DNA of 64,000 bases. It comes from Mesocentrotus franciscanus (Eukaryota > Echinodermata > Echinoidea > Camarodonta > Strongylocentrotidae). Under the pieces are notes generated by a model that saw only the letters and a list, made by a program, of their open reading frames with translations, was not told the DNA's origin and searched no databases. Shown piece after piece: positions 24,406-36,140 of this stretch (position 1 is the first letter of the stretch; each line of letters opens with the position of its first letter). The position numbers and the translations under genes were made by a program. The stretch lies in NCBI GenBank assembly GCA_037976565.1, contig CP137683.1, forward strand, positions 4,798,865-4,862,864. Direction: 5' to 3'.

Positions 24406-25337
24406 GTTTAAACATATTTTCTTGATGCTGCATTTTACGTCATAATATATGTTCATATTCATTTTCTAATATATTTTCTTGCTGCTGCATTTTAAGACAT
24501 GAAATATTCCGTCTTGTGCGTTTATGAAAATCTTTCAAATCAAATCTTTCAAATCTTTACCCTAAGAGGCATTTCGATTTATTTCATTTATAGACGTCTG
24601 GGAAAAAATCGTTTGCCGTTTGAGGTTTGAAGTAAACGGATAACTATAAGCCTACTAACTCCTTAAAAATACACCTTCAAAAAGCCACGTTGTCTTCTTT
24701 ACGTTCTACAAAGGTATCATCTACATTTATATCAAATGGGGGTAAGATGCCCTCGCTACAATCGACTTTTGAAATCGTAACGATCTGCATAATGCGGGAA
24801 TAAATGTAAAATAGTTAGGGTGATAATCCAGTATAATGTACAGACAAGTAAGTCCATCATGTCCATTGTACATGACATACCTAAGTAACATCATGAGTGT
24901 GATAATAATTATTAGAGGATGTTGTTTACTTATTTCGCCCTGTTTATGATTTAAACAGATGGACTAGCTTCGGGTTTTCAAGCTACCAATCTATCCGAGA
25001 GCAAGTTGTCCAATAAAATTAGAGGTTACAGCGTAGTCCTCTGGCATCCAATAAGAAAGATTGTTTCTACGATCACAGCTTACGGGAGGGGACTACATAT
25101 TAAGCAGCTTGAATTGAAAGAGGGACAGTTTGACATTTCAAACACATTTACGAGTAATGCTGTTATCTGGACATAGAATAATGTAATCCAATTATTGCCC
25201 CATTATCTAGTTACCGAGGGGCGTGGATTATATCTTCCTATTTATAGACGCATGAATACTATAACTCCAGCAAAAGCCGGCCTACCCTCACTGCCTTTAT
25301 AAGGCTCTGGGAATTTCTGACTATCGGTACAAAATTA

Positions 25338-25397
25338 CCTCACCTAGGTTGAGCATGACAAATAATGTAGATTAATGTCTGCCAAAAGACATTCGTA
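25338..25397 (-). mobile_element. SINE core relic (minus strand)
   Basis: ACCTAGGTTGAGCATGACAA and ATGTAGATTAATGTCTGCCA on the plus strand align with ACCTGGGTCGAGTGTGGCAA / ATGTAGATTAATAGCTTGCC of the SINE at 23335. No tRNA-like head or tail could be recognised nearby. Confidence 0.5.
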
Positions 25398-27036
25398 CTT
25401 GTACTAATATGTCTTATATGCATGAGCTACTATATACGTAGTGACGTAGCTGACGTCATAATGTAAACGCGTACTTTTTCGAGTAGGACCTTTCGACTGT
25501 GACTTGATCAAGCCCATTTCGGTTCATCTTTGCTTGTTTATAGACAGTTTACCACTCCACCCGGACTACCTTTGTTTAGCTTGCCAATGGCGATTTTCAG
25601 TAATAAATGGTAGGTCCACTATTCAACATTTTACGTGGCCATGGATAAGTTGAATTGTTTTATTCAACTGAGCCTATAAGGGTGAAAAGGAATCATTCCT
25701 GAGGGTCTTAGGGAAAAAATGAGCGTTTTAAAGTAAGGGGGAATTAAGATACAATACAGTTGAAATTGAGATACCAGTCATAGACACCATTAAGATTATT
25801 TTGAAGGATTTCCATGCCATTGTTACCATCCATGATTTGTTTACATCCCTTCACCTTGGGGCTAATTTTCAACCTTGTGTTCTACCATTTCTATGTATCC
25901 TTTTCAAATTTTATTTGTATTTGAAATCCAAACTATAGTTGTTATACCAATACATATTATATAACTAAATAAGTAAATAAATAAATAAAATAATAAAAAC
26001 ACAACTCACACATTTCTTAAATTTAGAAAGCGACCACAACATAATATTCGCTTTTGTGTATGCCTATGGACAAGGTCACTTCATGCATATAAATATAATG
26101 TGAAGGAGGCCGAAAAGAGGATATAATTTGTAGAACAGAACGACCTAATGAAGGCAATATCACCTATCAGCTCACAATTCCGGGGTTATCCCAGTCGTTG
26201 AATCGCGAAGAGGCCATTGACATTCTTGAATTACCCTCTTAGTTGACATCGGAACGAGTTGAAGTCTCATCATTGATCAAGGTAATATGATATTGCTCTA
26301 TACCCGTTACGACCAACTTTATTATGAAAACAAGTTTGAAATAATTATGCTGGTCTTTCCACGCGTGCCGTCCAATATACCCGCGTTCATACTACAGAAA
26401 TCCATCGCAAAGCTATTCGAAAATCGTATAAGTTATACGATAAACTAGTCTGAACATTGTATAAAGAAGCGTCCTATAACGAAACGGCAGGTTTAAACAT
26501 TATTTTTAACGAACATTCGATAAAGAAGTTCCTTCATGCGATGTTGTTGTGTATTATGTATGCCAATTTCACTATACGATGGTTTTTAAGTTTATGCCAC
26601 TTTTATTTATATGAGTTTCGTATAAATTTCCCGTTGTCTCTGTGGAGAGCAGGATGGGAATGAGAGTACATAATACCATGGACAAAAACTCATCGAAAAT
26701 ATTTCGTGCCGATGGTCTTCGTAGAATCTTATGTAGTGTACCGAATGCCCTGGAAAGTTTTTAGGAACCTGTTAAACACTTTTTATGCAAAGTTAAAGCA
26801 ATTGCAGTCACCAATTTTGTCCATGCGTAGTGCACGTGAAGGAGACATTCCGGTCACAAATCTAAAATTGTGTTTTCTCCCATTTTCCTCTTTATATGTG
26901 GTTCCTGTACGAGTTCCATGAATTTAATAATGTCGTTAAAAATATAATATTTCTCTTAGGTATGCAATCCAAGTAGAGTATGACTTGAGCTGCCATGTTA
27001 TATCATGTAGAATATTCAATCGCATTATGTTTTATA
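25398..27036. other. AT-rich DNA, no gene seen
   Basis: Apart from the dispersed repeat at 25796-25895 and an ATAA-rich run near 25970-25998, nothing recognisable was found. Frames at 26457-26663 and 26706-26921 carry no recognised motif. Confidence 0.5.
25796..25895 (+). repeat. Dispersed repeat, inverted partner at 29826-29912
   Basis: GATTTCCATGCCATTGTTAC, CATCCCTTCACCTTGGGGCT and TTTTCAACC on the plus strand correspond to the reverse complement of 29826-29912 with scattered mismatches. Probably two copies of an unnamed interspersed repeat. Confidence 0.65.
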
Positions 27037-27900
27037 CCCCCTTCACATACACGGATTTTTCTTACGAGTCCTTACGGATCGCCAACTCGAAGTCAATCGC
27101 AAGCATCCGTAAATAACTCGCTATTATCCGTAAATAACTCGTCACAACCCGCAACAACCCGCAGACACTCTTAATGATCCGTGACAGGAGAGGCAAATTT
27201 GTTGACATGTCAAACATCTTCTTACGATTGTCCACGGTTTTATATTTCCGTAAATAACTCGTAAATAGCTCGTAACAATCCATAAGTATCGTAAACCGCT
27301 CGCAACAACACGTAACCATCCGCAAACTGCTCGCAAGAATCCGTAAATGACTCGTAACAATTTTTAAAACTATTTGTTACGGTTAGTTTACGATTTGATT
27401 ACGGATTATTTCCGGATTATTACGAGTGCTTACGTGTTGTTTACGATTTCATTCGGGTCGTGTAACGATGGCTTTACGGAATGTTACGAGTTATTACGAG
27501 CACTTTACGTGTAGTTACGAGTACTTTACTAATAGATACGTATACTTTAAGTATTCTTGCGTATTGTTTACGATTTGGGGGAAAGGTATTAAAGCTGCAA
27601 AATCGAACACTTCGTTTTCAGTTCTTTTTAAATATCGTAAGGACTCGTAAATACTCGTAACTAACTCGTATCTATTCGTAACAACACTTAAACAGGTCGT
27701 AACTAATACGTAAGTTGCTCGTAGATATCCGTGACAACTCATAACAAATCGTGGAATTTAGCCGTAAATACATCGTAATAACTCGTAACAACTCTTAAAT
27801 CGGTCGTAAAAGTGGCCAACTATCGTAAGGATCCGTGAAAGATCCGTGAATTTGTGCGATCCGTAAGGACTCGTAAGAAAAATCCGTGTATGTGAAGGGG
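27037..27900. mobile_element. Foldback element with 44-bp perfect TIRs and CGTAA motif arrays
   Basis: CCCCTTCACATACACGGATT and the following 24 bases at 27038-27081 are the exact reverse complement of 27857-27900. Flanking TATA on each side (27033-27036 and 27901-27904) suggests a TA or TATA target duplication. The interior consists of degenerate ACTCGTAA/ATCCGTAA motifs about 10 bases apart. Polarity flips: CGTAA dominates at about 27110-27360, TTACG at 27376-27560, and CGTAA again at 27635-27900. There are no coding motifs. The array is not CRISPR: it has no constant repeat or unique spacers, and the context is eukaryotic. Confidence 0.88.
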
Positions 27901-27909
27901 TATATTTAA

Positions 27910-28407
27910 AGGGGAAGTCCATAATATCTTGGTTTTAATAAAAGCAGAAAAAGAGAGAAACAAATTATTGCAAGTTTGAGCAATATCGAATTAAAAAAAG
28001 GAAATTTATGAAATTTTGAAGTTGTTATCTGTGAAACACAAATTGGCAACACTGTGACATATCTTGCGAACTCCTCTCCAATCCGCTCTGTACAGGAAAT
28101 GTCATAAACTTTCATTTTCTTAGTTACTGGTGACGGAATTGTTTCATACAGGGGTTGGGAAAAAAACATATATGCAATAATTTTATTTAGGGTTATGTAT
28201 GATTTAAATTTTTCTTAAGGGAAAATATTATTTTTTAAAGCTTCCTATTACGTCACTGAGTTGCTAATTTGTGTTTGATTAATCGCACATTTAAATATTC
28301 ATGGCTGTCTTATTTTTGATCAGTTTTTGCTTAAATTTTCACTGACCTGTTTCTCTTATATATCTGCGTCATTTAAAACCAACTTGATATAAGGGTGAAT
28401 TTCCCTT
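27910..28407. mobile_element. TTAA-flanked foldback MITE (AGGGGAAGTCC type)
   Basis: TTAA occurs directly outside both ends (27906-27909 and 28408-28411). The left end AGGGGAAGTCCA pairs with the right end, whose reverse complement is AAGGGAAATTCA, and similarity continues inward for about 200 bases (TTGGTTTTAA, AGAGAAACA, AACACAAATTGGCAAC against AACACAAATTAGCAAC). TTAA target sites are known for the piggyBac and Kolobok superfamilies; which one applies here is inference. No transposase is encoded. Confidence 0.8.
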
Positions 28408-28967
28408 TTAAGATCCTTCCCTTTTATTCATGCAAATCCGTCGCAATAATTGAAAGCCTGGCAGCCTCAGCATTTCAGGAAGACTTTATTCGCTGGAGCA
28501 AGCTCTTCTCATTCCTAAATCAAACCTTCTACTTGTTCTAAGTGCATTTTTCAGGAAATCAACCTCGAGCAATTTACATGTCAGGCCACCAAATGCAGGA
28601 GGTTCGTTCATTTAAAAACCTGAAAGCATTAGCCCAGATTCTCACGTGTCAAATCATCTCAAGTCGAAAGGACTCTCGTTTTCGGACGCACTTCTAAATC
28701 TGTACATGTAACATGAACTCTATCAGTGACCTTAGACTTCTTGAAGACATCATAAGCATCTGATACCTGTGCTACAAAGCCATGAGATTGTGGAGGTTAT
28801 ATCCGGACTTCTACATAGGCACAAAGCTTTGTAATTCGCTACCTTTACGGATAAGGGTACCAACTGGAGATCTATTTTGGTAGAGGAAAAGATTTACTGG
28901 GTGAATTGAAGACTCTAGCTACCCCGGGTAGATGATAATAGATTTCACATTCTGGGACATGAGTATT

Positions 28968-29597
28968 ATGCCTAGGTCACATTTGCCGCGGCGGCCGTGC
29001 GGTCTAAAATATCTACGGCCAATAGCAATTATAGGGCCGCCGCAGCATTTCCACTGTTACATACGGTAGCGGTCACATATGTTAGGGTAGCCGCACGGCG
29101 TATTTTGAATGTTTGGAGACAGAAAATCTGCGGCTGCCGTACGGCCTTTGAAGTGATAACGCACGGTCGCCTTAGGGCGTCCCTGCGGCGGCCGTAGGTT
29201 TTTGACAAATTCTAAGGCAGACGCAAGGTAGCCGCAAGGTGCCCGCAAGGCGGCCGAAGGGGACCATACGGCGACCGTGCGGCCAGACTGATGCTCCCGC
29301 TTCACCCCTGGAGTATATAAAACGCAAGGCCATCGTTCGCCCGACGTACGGTCGCCGTGGATCCGCTCTACGGCATGGCTACGGCGTGTCTAATCGCTAC
29401 GGCGAACCTAGAAATGAAAACAGTTATAACTCCGCGTTATAATTCCACGGCGACCCGTACGGCCTGTAAAAATAGGGACACGCCCTAGGGTGACCCTGAG
29501 GCCACCGTAGATTCTCTGCGGCCGCCGCAAGTATCTCTCGATTTCGGGGGCGTACGGCCGCCGTATCCTAGCCGTAGAGCAAATGTGACCTAGGCAT
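28968..29597 (-). mobile_element. CGGCCGTA-rich foldback element, copy 2 (inverted)
   Basis: The termini ATGCCTAGGTCACATTTGC and GCAAATGTGACCTAGGCAT match those of copy 1 at 19548. Reading the reverse complement from the right end gives near-identical sequence to the left end of copy 1 (CGGCTAGGATACGGCGGCCG, CCCCCGAAATCGAGAGATAC). It is about 87 bases longer, with extra internal sequence near 29265-29350. The right flank is TA and the left flank TT, so the TA duplication has one mismatch. Confidence 0.88.
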
Positions 29598-29825
29598 TAG
29601 TGTGTCGTGTGTGAACAGATGCGGTCCGTCGATACACGTCATGCTATTACGTAATCGTTTGAATGAGCCGGTGAATCATGAAAAGAATTGTGAATAATCT
29701 TTGCCTTAATTATCTGAAATTTTAGAATCGGGGTCTGTCAAATTTAATTCAAAGGAAAAAAAACAGATTTTACCACATGACCAACCCACATTTTTCACTT
29801 TAGCCTTAGTTGTATTTGATTAGTA

Positions 29826-29912
29826 AGAATACATGGTTGAAAATCAGCCCCAAAGGTGAAGGGAAGCAAAAATTGTATGGATGGTGACAACGGCATGGAA
29901 ATCTTTCAAAAT
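29826..29912 (-). repeat. Dispersed repeat, inverted partner of 25796-25895
   Basis: The reverse complement contains TTTCCATGCCGTTGTCACCA and CCCTTCACCTTTGGGGCTGA, matching the plus-strand copy 4 kb upstream. Confidence 0.65.
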
Positions 29913-30119
29913 TGAACTGCTTTATATTCATGCATTGCATTTCTTTTAGTATTTTCTTTCCAACTCGCCTTCCTCTGTTATTCTGTCCTTCTACTCGGCT
30001 TTGTCTCTCCCTCAAAGACTCTTTTTTTCGATTATTCAAACGGGTCTTTTACATAAATGAGCGTGGGTTTCGCATGAGTGGGTGTGTGAATGTAGACGCG
30101 CACATTTATGAAATTTAAT

Positions 30120-30328
30120 TCACCACGAATTCATACCAAATTCATGTAATTTCCCATAATTTCCATGAATTGCCACTGTCATTCCATCTACACTCTTGCA
30201 TGTCCCTATGATTTCATATTTCTCATATTTGGTTTCATCTTCAGCGTCAGCGATAACGCTTTCGTCATTTCCTTTTGTTTCCTGTGTACCTGATGGATTT
30301 AGATTAACTTGCAGAAAGAAAAAAATAA
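30120..30328 (-). CDS. Candidate terminal exon of an unidentified gene
   Basis: On the minus strand a pyrimidine tract (TTATTTTTTTCTTTCTGCAAG, ending near 30312) precedes an open segment of about 60 codons to the TGA at 30120. The peptide is hydrophilic and balanced in composition, with ETKGNDESVIADAEDETKYE, a GTCKSVDGMTVAIHGN block and the end HEFGMNSW. It stands out from the biased, low-complexity frames elsewhere. The acceptor would be AAG and not the preferred CAG, and a donor-like GGTACAC lies inside. No upstream exon or poly(A) signal was tied to it, and I recognise no domain. It may be a real 3' exon or a chance frame. Confidence 0.25.
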
Positions 30329-30707
30329 GATGGACTGGAAAACACCACATGGATTTAAGACGAACTGGGTGACGACGAAATAAGTTTAGACGAGATGACT
30401 AATTGGAAGTGGACCACACTAGAGTCACTACTGGTAGTCTCTCTCTCTCTGTGTCAATTCTATTCTGTCTGCCCTCTTTCCGCTCTCTACAACCATCATC
30501 GGTATACGACCCCAAACTGGCAGACTCAAATGAGTATCCATTTAAATCTGCATTTTCGATTTTGTGCTAATTGCCTATCTCACAAGCTTAATCAGAGTGT
30601 AATTAATCTCTGATTTCATCTGTCGCTACATCTAATCATTGGGGCCTCTTATAGAGGAAAAAAACTGTGTCATGCAGAAGATGAAATAAGTATGACGGAG
30701 GGAGAAT

Positions 30708-31168
30708 GGGTGTTTCAAAAAGAGTAGGATCGACTTATATAGACTTAGACTTGAACTATAGCAGGCAGTTCATGCCGACGGTTGCCTTAACATTCCTGGT
30801 ATCGGTCTCTCGATAAATGTGCAATTCGCGCTCAGAAATCTACAGAATTGACATTTTTGTATACATCATTGTTGAAGAAGAAAACTTGTCTAAAGATCAT
30901 ATTTTTCCTTTTTATTCACATTTGGTTCGAGATATTTCAGGGGCATGAATTGCCTACAATAGAATAAGCCCAAGTCTTAAGTAGAACTTAAATATAAGTA
31001 AATTTGTCTTCTTCAACAATGAACTATCTAAAATTGTAAATTCTGTAGATTTATGACCACGATTTGCACTTCCGTTGAGAGACTAATGGTGAGAACAATC
31101 AGTGGCATGAACGACCTGCTATAGGTCAAGTCCAATATTAGTCGATTTTAGTCCTTGTGAAACACCCC
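30708..31168. mobile_element. GGGTGTTTC-type foldback MITE, copy 1
   Basis: The left end GGGTGTTTCAAAAAGAGTAG and the right end (reverse complement GGGGTGTTTCACAAGGACTA) are inverted repeats. Pairing continues for about 200 bases through ATCGACT, CTATAGCAGG, GTTCATGCC, AAATCTACAGAATT and TTGTTGAAGAAG. The same family occurs at 54743. Non-coding. Confidence 0.82.
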
Positions 31169-33172
31169 AGGATAATGTGTAAGCCTCCTGTGAAGGAGAT
31201 GTTCACAGCTGAAGACTGCTTAATATAAAAGGGAAATAGAGATGAAAAATTAGAGACGAACATCGCTATTTGGAGAGGCAAACGGCGGATATCGGTTGAT
31301 TACGAGTTACCCATAGAATGTCTACCAAAATTTTAAAAAGAATTCCCGATTGCCTTCGGATTTTCAATTTATCAACATGGGTAAAAAGAAATAGGTTCTC
31401 AAATTTTCAAATCTGCTGAATGAGATCGATTTCTAAGTGGCGTGGGTAAACATGTTTTCCGACATGAATTGGTTGCCGACCTCGAACCCCCCCCCCCCCC
31501 ATCCCCTTTTAATGACACTTGACATGCTTGGTGCTTCATGTAGGTCAAATAAAGGAACTTGGATGAAATCTGTTTGTTTTCAAAAGACAGTCGAAATAAT
31601 TGCTGTTGTGTTAAATTAGCACCCTGTTATTCTCGAGTAAGGTGGACAAAGGATATTAAGATTGCCCTTTCACATTTTACTAGAACTCTCTAATTGCGGA
31701 TTCTGTGCAGGCAGATAACATGATGACCTATCAAGAAAAGGGCTTCACTCTTAAATGAATGAAGAAAACTCTAACCTCAATGCATTGTAAGGCTTCTTCT
31801 TTTCGAAATTACTAGCGAAATTGTCCATCCTACGCATATTTCTTCTTCCTGGGCGTACGACTCCAGGCTATTAATGGAGGGGAGGGGGAGGCTTTACTAT
31901 CACACTATATCATTAGCCGCGGAAGGGAAAAGGGAGACATATAAAAATCTCATCGCGTGACCATATTTATAGTCCATAAAAGGGCAAAATTTGAATATAA
32001 AAAACATTCTATAAGAAGATGCGTAACACTCCATGGAGGCCAGATATTCTCGCGGCGCCAAAAAAAAAAAAAAAAAAGAAAACAAGACAAAGTAGAAGGA
32101 ATTATCTTCCTGAACATATCGCCGTACGCATCCAGGGGGTATCAAAAATTTGATAATGTATTGATCAGGATGGACGAGGTGGATGGACTTTTTTGTTAAA
32201 TCTAATAAGCTTTTACATGCTATTTTAACCGGACAAGTATCATTTAATGCCTCCAACTTTACTTAACTCAGTGAGAAAATTTTACAAATTGGGAGGGGAA
32301 TATCCCGGATGTGGAGCAACACCTGAAAATATTTTTTGTTTGTGTGTGTTCGTGTAGGTTGTGTGCGCGTTGTGTGTGTTATGTATCAGTTGCAGATGGG
32401 AGTGGGTTTTATTTGGGGTTGAGTATTAAGAGAGGGGGTGATAATTTGTTTACTGTTATTACCTTCAATTTGTTTCGATCTTAATCTATGAATTATACTT
32501 GAAATTGAATTACCTTTTTTCTGTTTTTTCTGGGTTTTTTTGGCAGATACAATATACCTCCGGTCGGGATTACCCCTCCAGTTCTGATAACATTTCCATA
32601 TAGTGGGGGCGCACGTACGTTTTACATTGTGCTGGATACGCCCCTTGCGTTTGCTCATCCACTCTCACCACCATCACCGCACTGGCATCTAACATACCAC
32701 ACTCACTGATGGACTTTCACACCCTAAATACCCTCACATCTAACGGCATCCCCTTCCCGAGAGACTCGTTGCGGTGTATCATTTATTCGTCATTACCCTA
32801 CCCGCATATCCCAGTGATGCGTCCTGTTTACTCATCCGTGAAATGATACCAAGCTTTTGAATCAACTACCCCATAGTACCATTCATCATGTGGTATAGCA
32901 CATCCGGCTAGCATCGAGACAAATACTCGAGAGAGAGGGGAGCTAGTTCGGGAGGGATAACATGAAGGAATTTTGGCACGCGCGAAATGCTTTCCCTTTT
33001 TTTCTTGAGGAATACGAAGTGATATTTCATTCTTCTGTATTTTATGGAATGATCATTCAGATTTGAAGTTTAGTGTTTTCCGTTTCAAAAACGAAATAAT
33101 CAGAGTTCATAATATATTTTTTTTTATATTGATAGCCACAGAAAACTATCTGGAGATAAATATTATGGAATT
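31169..33172. other. Intergenic DNA with a C-run, no gene seen
   Basis: A run of about 15 C lies at 31486-31500, a long A-run at about 32060-32076 and a GT-rich stretch near 32336-32382. Short frames show no recognisable motif. Confidence 0.5.
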
Positions 33173-33430
33173 AGCCATCCCTTCCCATAGATAAAAAAAG
33201 GGTATAATAGAGGTGAATCGAAAAGAAGGAGAAAAGAGACAATATTAAAGAGAAGGAGAAGATAAGATTGTTTTGAGAAGGCTATAAATTGAATATAGGG
33301 TAGAGCATGGATAGAAGAAGAACAACGAAAAATACGTGAAAATTTCCACTTTCTGTAAGGCTGCATGAGAACAAGTACATGACCAAACTTCTATAACCAT
33401 CAAAATCGATGCATGTCAAGTGCAACAGAT
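33173..33430. repeat. Dispersed duplicate, copy A (partner 38681-38922)
   Basis: Shares GAATCGAAAAGAAGGAG, AAAGAGAAGGAGAAG, ATACGTGAAA and CCACTTTCTGTAAGGCTGCA with 38681-38922. Both copies give a similar minus-strand frame (QPYRKW...SRIF...LLLLF), explained by the shared DNA and not by evidence of coding. Confidence 0.8.
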
Positions 33431-35149
33431 TATTTGACAAATCTAGAAAAATAATACAGCAATACAAAAATTTTAATATGAAAATCTTTTAAGTATATGA
33501 GTTCGGAGGAAGGGAAGAGAAAGAAAGTGAGAAGAGTTAGAAAACAGCCTAACGGGAAGAAAAGAGGACGGTAAACGGAAGAAGAAAGATATGAGAAGGA
33601 GAGAACAAGCTAGTGACTCACTCTCCTTCTTATCACGATCGGAGGCGATCAAGGTGAGAAAGGTATCGCGATAGCACATGTCACATGACCTTGTAACTAA
33701 GTGCATGTAAATCGATCAATGTATGACGTAGATCACTTATATCACACATGATTTCCATATTTTGGTCCTTTCCCTGTAACATATTACACGGTTCAATTGT
33801 CTATAACATGAAGTGCACTTTTAAAGCTATGAGTAAAAATGCAATTAAAAATATCTAAGTCGAAGAAATTTAGACGTAGGAATCAAAATATGTCACATGC
33901 ATTTTATACAAAACAAACCATTAGATGGGCATTATTTTATGTTATGTCACGTTTAAATTGTTTTCACAGACATCATAGCTTTCAAAGTGAGGTAATTTCA
34001 CCATATTCATTTCCCTTCGATCTTCCCTCGATTGTTATTTTACATTTCCAAATTTATCGCCTAATCATGGCAATATCTGTATTTAACTAGATCATCATTT
34101 CCTTTGTAGGCGTATATTTTGGAAAAACCTTCTAACATGGGTGATGTACTGATTTGGTTAATAAATTAACTAAAGCGAGTTTATCTCTACACTAGCTACT
34201 CTAATATTATTTTTTCCAAATTACGTCTAGAACTGTACGTAAAGAAATTCACCAAGGAGATATAAATTTAAACAATGAACTAAATCATGATTTAAGCCTG
34301 CACCTTGGAATAGATCAGCATATAAAAGCCTACGACATATATTGTATTTAGCGCGTTATAAAGTAGTATTAGGAGCGTCACGACGTGACGGACATGTGCG
34401 CTATATAAGAAGCCACTATTTTTATTATTATTATTATTTATTGTCTAATTAAAAAAAAATACTGATTGACATTTAAAATGTTAATAAAATTATCTTTTTC
34501 CTTCATATAATTATTATTCTCTCTCAAAGTCCAATAAATGTGTCGTTTTAACTTTAGGAAGCAATTGTTAAAGAGAAGCAATAAAAGTCATATTTTATTG
34601 AGTAACGTTATTGTGTTTTTAAAAAAATGAAACTGACATGTGCTTTTTAAAGAATTGTGGTCATGTAAAAAAAGGGTGGCTTTTTATACGGTAGTAGAGT
34701 TTTGAAAATAAATTGAATTCATAAGCCTGAAAAAGAAATATAAACAATTGGCATTTTTTACTGACTTGAAGATAAAATAGCTTTTCTTCTTAACAATGTT
34801 GGCCTATTAATAATTTGTTTATTCAAAATTACCTTTAACAAAGAAATTATCCCCCCAAAAAACAACAACAAACACAGCTAAGCTTTCAACCCCCTCCCCC
34901 TTACATGACATATCCTTTTTCAAACACATATACAGCACGAAATTCAAAACATAACCTTTTATTTTAATAAATAAGCTACAATAAGTTACTTATTTTTGTT
35001 ATTGGTTAGTATCCTTCTGATGTATGATCTATGCTCCATAACAACTAATCGTTTATCTTACTGGTAACTTTGTCTCACAAAGCCATCATAGGCTTTTTTA
35101 AGTTCTCCTTTTTTGTTTTTTTACAAATTGCAAAGTGAAAAAAAATTAT
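33431..35149. other. AT-rich DNA, no gene seen
   Basis: Apart from the SINE 3' end at 34350 nothing was supported. The region is rich in A/T homopolymers, and the frame at 33839-34090 has no recognised motif. Confidence 0.5.
34350..34440 (+). mobile_element. SINE/L2-type 3' end relic
   Basis: AGGAGCGTCACGACGTGACG, then GTGCGCTATATAAGAAGCCA and an ACTATTTTTATTATTATTAT tail. Matches 24321-24405. No tRNA-like head was found upstream. Confidence 0.6.
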
Positions 35150-35259
35150 ACATTCCCGATGATATTGACTACTTTGTATTTTCATTGTTTTTTTGTATGA
35201 ATGTATATTTGTTTTGATTGTATTTTCATGAACATAAAATAAATAAACTATTGATTGAT
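35150..35259 (+). mobile_element. Possible LINE 3' end with ATTGATTGA tail
   Basis: CATGAACATAAAATAAATAA then ACTATTGATTGATA resembles the terminal AAACATAAATAAATTGAAATTG of the minus-strand fragment at 17620. No coding part is recognisable upstream. Confidence 0.3.
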
Positions 35260-35914
35260 ATTTTTATATATTACTAATGTTATTTTCCTTTGATCACATG
35301 TGTAGTAATTAATTACAAATACAGTGTGACTGAGGCGCTACAGCTATTTGCACTTTTACTTGCAATCTTTTATCAGTCGAACAGATAATTGGGAAAGGCC
35401 ATCCTGCAACTCTATGGTGTATTTTGAGGGAAATTTCCTTATTGTTTTATAATGACAACTTAATTAATTTCTAATTTCTCTGAAAACAAATAATACGGTT
35501 TATCTGCGCCCTAGATGTATTGTAAGACACATGTGTTTTTAATTTGTGGAGTTGAGCCGGAATTTTTACAAACAAAGGGGAGAAGACCTGGCAAGGTACA
35601 CCAATATGTGTTTTATTGATTACTGATTATCTAGAGTATTTATCAATTAAAATTCCGGTTTTATTCAATCAGGGTTGCCTCATCAGTTTTTCAACTGCTA
35701 ACCCTTACATTAAAACCACATCTTCAGGTTGGATATTGCGTCAGAAGTCGGCATTGCAATCAGTACATGCATTTGCATGGAGTAGAATAAAAGAAGATAA
35801 GTTTAAAATACAAGCTATAAATAAGACATACATGAGAAAAACGGAAATGTTACCAAAGAGAAATGATTTATAACTGATACACATTGCAAAGTTAAATTTC
35901 CCCCCTTTTTTAGA

Positions 35915-36140
35915 TAGTGTTTTTTGTTCGGTGATGCTGCTGGTTTTTGCCATATAAAGGTCAGACAACATAGTTTATATTCAGCCAGACTATTATCTTT
36001 TATCATTCCCGGACAGAATGAGAAACAAATAGCAACATTGACAACGCACTTTCGAAGTCTGTTTTTGCATCATATGGTAAAAGTTCATAACACTTGTTCA
36101 TTTGTGCTGTTTTTACCACAAATACACGAACAATGGTTTT
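35915..36140 (+). repeat. Diverged dispersed copy of the 280-bp repeat unit
   Basis: GATGCTGCTGGTTTTTGCCA, CAACATAGTTTATATTCAGC, CAGACTATTATCTTTTATCA, TTGACAACGCACTTTCGAAG and ACACGAACAATGG follow the same order as each unit of the array at 37776-38632. Confidence 0.65.

Noticed and set aside
26706..26921. 72-codon plus-strand frame beginning MPMVFVESYV
   Set aside because: Reasonable composition but no motif, no convincing splice sites and no second exon, so it was not called.
27037..27900. CRISPR-like array of short repeats
   Set aside because: There is no constant repeat and no unique equal-length spacers. Ends are perfect TIRs and the context is eukaryotic, so it is a foldback element.
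33163..33366. Conserved minus-strand frame shared with 38670-38912
   Set aside because: The similarity is explained by duplicated DNA. The frames differ in length and register outside the shared part and are low in complexity.
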